DNA of 64,000 nt from Cricetomys ansorgei (Eukaryota > Chordata > Mammalia > Rodentia > Nesomyidae): positions 14,056,001 through 14,120,000 of the forward strand of contig JAMJFZ010001133.1 in assembly GCA_026225945.1 (NCBI GenBank), read 5' to 3'. This document shows positions 62,392-64,000 of this stretch, in pieces. Below the pieces are notes generated by a model. It saw only the letters and a program-made list of their open reading frames with translations, was not told the origin of the DNA and searched no databases. Within the stretch, counting starts at the first letter, position 1; each line of letters opens with the position of its first letter. A program made the translations under genes and the position numbers.

Positions 62392-62492
62392 AAGGGAGTC
62401 ATACATACGAGGCAGAGGCAGGTGGATCTGTGTGAGTTCAAGTAAGTTCCAAGCCAACCAAGGCTACATGGTGAGTCCTGTTAAGACGGTGG
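62392..62492 (+). mobile_element. Partial B1 SINE
   Basis: 'cgaggcagaggcaggtggat', 'ctgtgtgagttcaagtaagt', 'caaccaaggctacatggtga' match the middle and 3' part of B1. The 5' third is absent. Confidence 0.85.
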
Positions 62493-64000
62493 GGGGCAGA
62501 AATACAGGTCAATTGACAGAATGTTCTTATCAGAAGTTATATATTCAGAATAAATATGCTGACCACAGATACTCACCCAACATTGCAAGCCATACTGGTT
62601 TTGAAGCATAAAGCAAAGATGGAGATGCCAAGCATCTGTGGCATGAGTGGAAGGAGGCTGGCAAATAAAAGATGCTCTACTAGAAGAAGATTGTTTGCTG
62701 AGAGCCTCTGGGTATACTATGAGCTACATTGCTGAAGGATGATATCGACTAACAGATAGCCAAGACACAGCCATATGTGCATATTGATTAGACGGTCTAG
62801 GTCCAGAGAGCTAGCCAAACAGATATAGAAAGAAAACAAGTATCCCATATTGGCAGATATTTGGGTTCACATTTACTAAGAACATCGAGAATTCTACTTT
62901 GAGAATACTCTTTCTCTGGACTAAAATCGAACCAACCAAAACAATAAAATGAAAACTCTCAACAAAGGATAGACCAGATTATAAACTATCCAAATGAGTA
63001 TGAAGTTAGAAGCTTGGCCTTGGGACAAAGCTATCTTTGTTTAATACAAACACTACCCAAAGCTACAGTAATGTTTCTTTTAAGAAACAGACTCCATACT
63101 GAATTCGAGGGTCTGAGTAATGTATCTGTTGAACTTGAAGATCATGTGAAAGAGGCCTTTAACTTTCAAATACTACGTAATATCTAGTCTCTAGGGCTGT
63201 TTCTTCTGGTGGGATGATCTCCAAAACAGGAGATGCTGACAGACATCTATGACAAAAAAATCTCAACAAGTATTTAGAAAACATCACCAGTTGACAGAAA
63301 AAAAAAAGTAAGATGTGGTGTCAGGGTAAGAAGATTGAAAGAACAAGAGCCCAATTCATGTAGAAAGCATATATTGAGCAGTGTGTCCAGCATCCTAGAG
63401 AGCATCAGTGTAATAAAAGTGAGGAGTTCACTGCAGGGCCTGCTAACAGGTAACTGTGATACGCGATCCAGAGGACCATGGAGGATGTTGTAGGACAGCA
63501 AGGTCAGCAGCCTGTGTGGGAACATCTGCAGGTGTGTCATTTGTCTGGTTGGTACTGAGTTTGTGTTGGCAAAAGAGGGGGAAAACAAATGTCTGCGATG
63601 TGAAGAAGAAAAAACAAACCAACAAAACCAATGGAACTGTGATGTAATATTGTAGAGTGTGAAGGGTGGAATGAAGTGCCCATGGTAATTCTTGAGCCTT
63701 AGTTTCAAGGTTATACCTTTCTAGTTCTCATGCTGGAAGACACAAACACCACCAGAGTGTGGCTTCAGGATGTTGCAAAGCCTCCAAATCTCTTTGGCAT
63801 AATAACCATTTCCTGCATTTTTTCACTATTTTTTTACTTTTGTATTTGAAAAATGCTACTATTTCTCCTAACACAGGCAGGGTCCTCTCTGTAAATATTA
63901 CCTTCAGTTTAAAAAATCACCAGAGCTAGTAATTGATGTGGGTTCCAAAATTTAAAACCATGAAAACAAGACTCTAAGAACAGTATTATAGCACTACTGT

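Larger units (their letters stand above)
59415..64000 (-). other. Nbea: Nbea intron, partial (5' side of the window)
   Basis: Intronic sequence upstream of the first visible exon; its 5' splice site is outside the window. It holds a tRNA-headed SINE at 60312-60472 and a partial B1 at 62392-62492. The rest is AT-rich unique sequence. The longest open frame (63274-63708, minus, 144 codons) has no recognisable domain, no splice context and a hydrophobic low-complexity look, so I do not call it a gene. The stretch 60690-61010 has little repeat character and several TAAT-type motifs. Confidence 0.85.

Noticed and set aside
63274..63708. Longest open frame in the window (144 codons, minus)
   Set aside because: No domain, poor start context, low-complexity hydrophobic stretches, deep in an intron without convincing splice borders.
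1..64000. Nested Mab21l1 gene, which lies in an Nbea intron in vertebrates
   Set aside because: No frame approaching the roughly 359-codon single coding exon exists in this window on either strand.
1..64000. Prokaryotic operon, phage or defence system
   Set aside because: Spliced exons, SINEs, L1 relics and microsatellites show vertebrate nuclear DNA; no prokaryotic gene organisation is visible.

Overview
This window is vertebrate nuclear DNA from a muroid rodent. It is AT-rich with no long open reading frames. It is scattered with B1 (7SL-derived) and B2/B3-type (tRNA-derived) SINEs, an ID element, old L1 fragments, MIR remnants, LTR-like relics and microsatellites. The B1 copies carry the older 'CTCTGTGAGTTC' form rather than the young mouse form, and I see no fresh L1, IAP or abundant young ID copies. 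I therefore lean weakly towards a cricetid (hamster, vole or deer mouse type) over Mus.

The only protein-coding gene I can support is Nbea (neurobeachin), on the minus strand, so transcription runs from base 64000 towards base 1. Five consecutive exons lie at 59353-59414, 49338-49402, 32169-32277, 28859-29025 and 775-899. All have GT-AG borders and compatible phases (exon ends 0, 2, 0, 2, 1). They join into about 175 uninterrupted codons that match the conserved segment just before the PH-BEACH-WD40 end of the neurobeachin family. The residues RNAFGSTHAEALLK distinguish Nbea from its paralog Lrba as I remember them. Neither end of the gene is here.

From right to left: 59415-64000 is intron with little repeat content. 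The 9.95 kb intron 49403-59352 holds an L1 ORF2 relic, an LTR-like repeat, a 27-bp minisatellite, a degenerate 16-bp tandem array and a possible alternative terminal exon (58293-58448). The 17.1 kb intron 32278-49337 is repeat-rich: several L1 relics, four B1s, several B2/B3s, a MaLR LTR with a 34-bp tandem duplication, and a GGGAA array. The 3.1 kb intron 29026-32168 holds a CA-rich tract and a B3. The 28 kb intron 900-28858 holds an LTR-like composite (2.07-3.9 kb), long AT-rich tandem repeats near 11.7 and 12.5 kb, a 2.3 kb L1 relic with nested B3s (16.8-19.1 kb), and long unique stretches that may be conserved regulatory DNA. The left end (1-774) is the start of the next intron.

Nothing here looks like an operon, CRISPR array, phage or other prokaryotic system. 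The observation most worth testing is the candidate alternative last exon at 58.2-58.45 kb. It combines a good splice acceptor, the correct phase, a 51-codon Cys-containing tail, a stop codon and an AATAAA about 90 nt further on.
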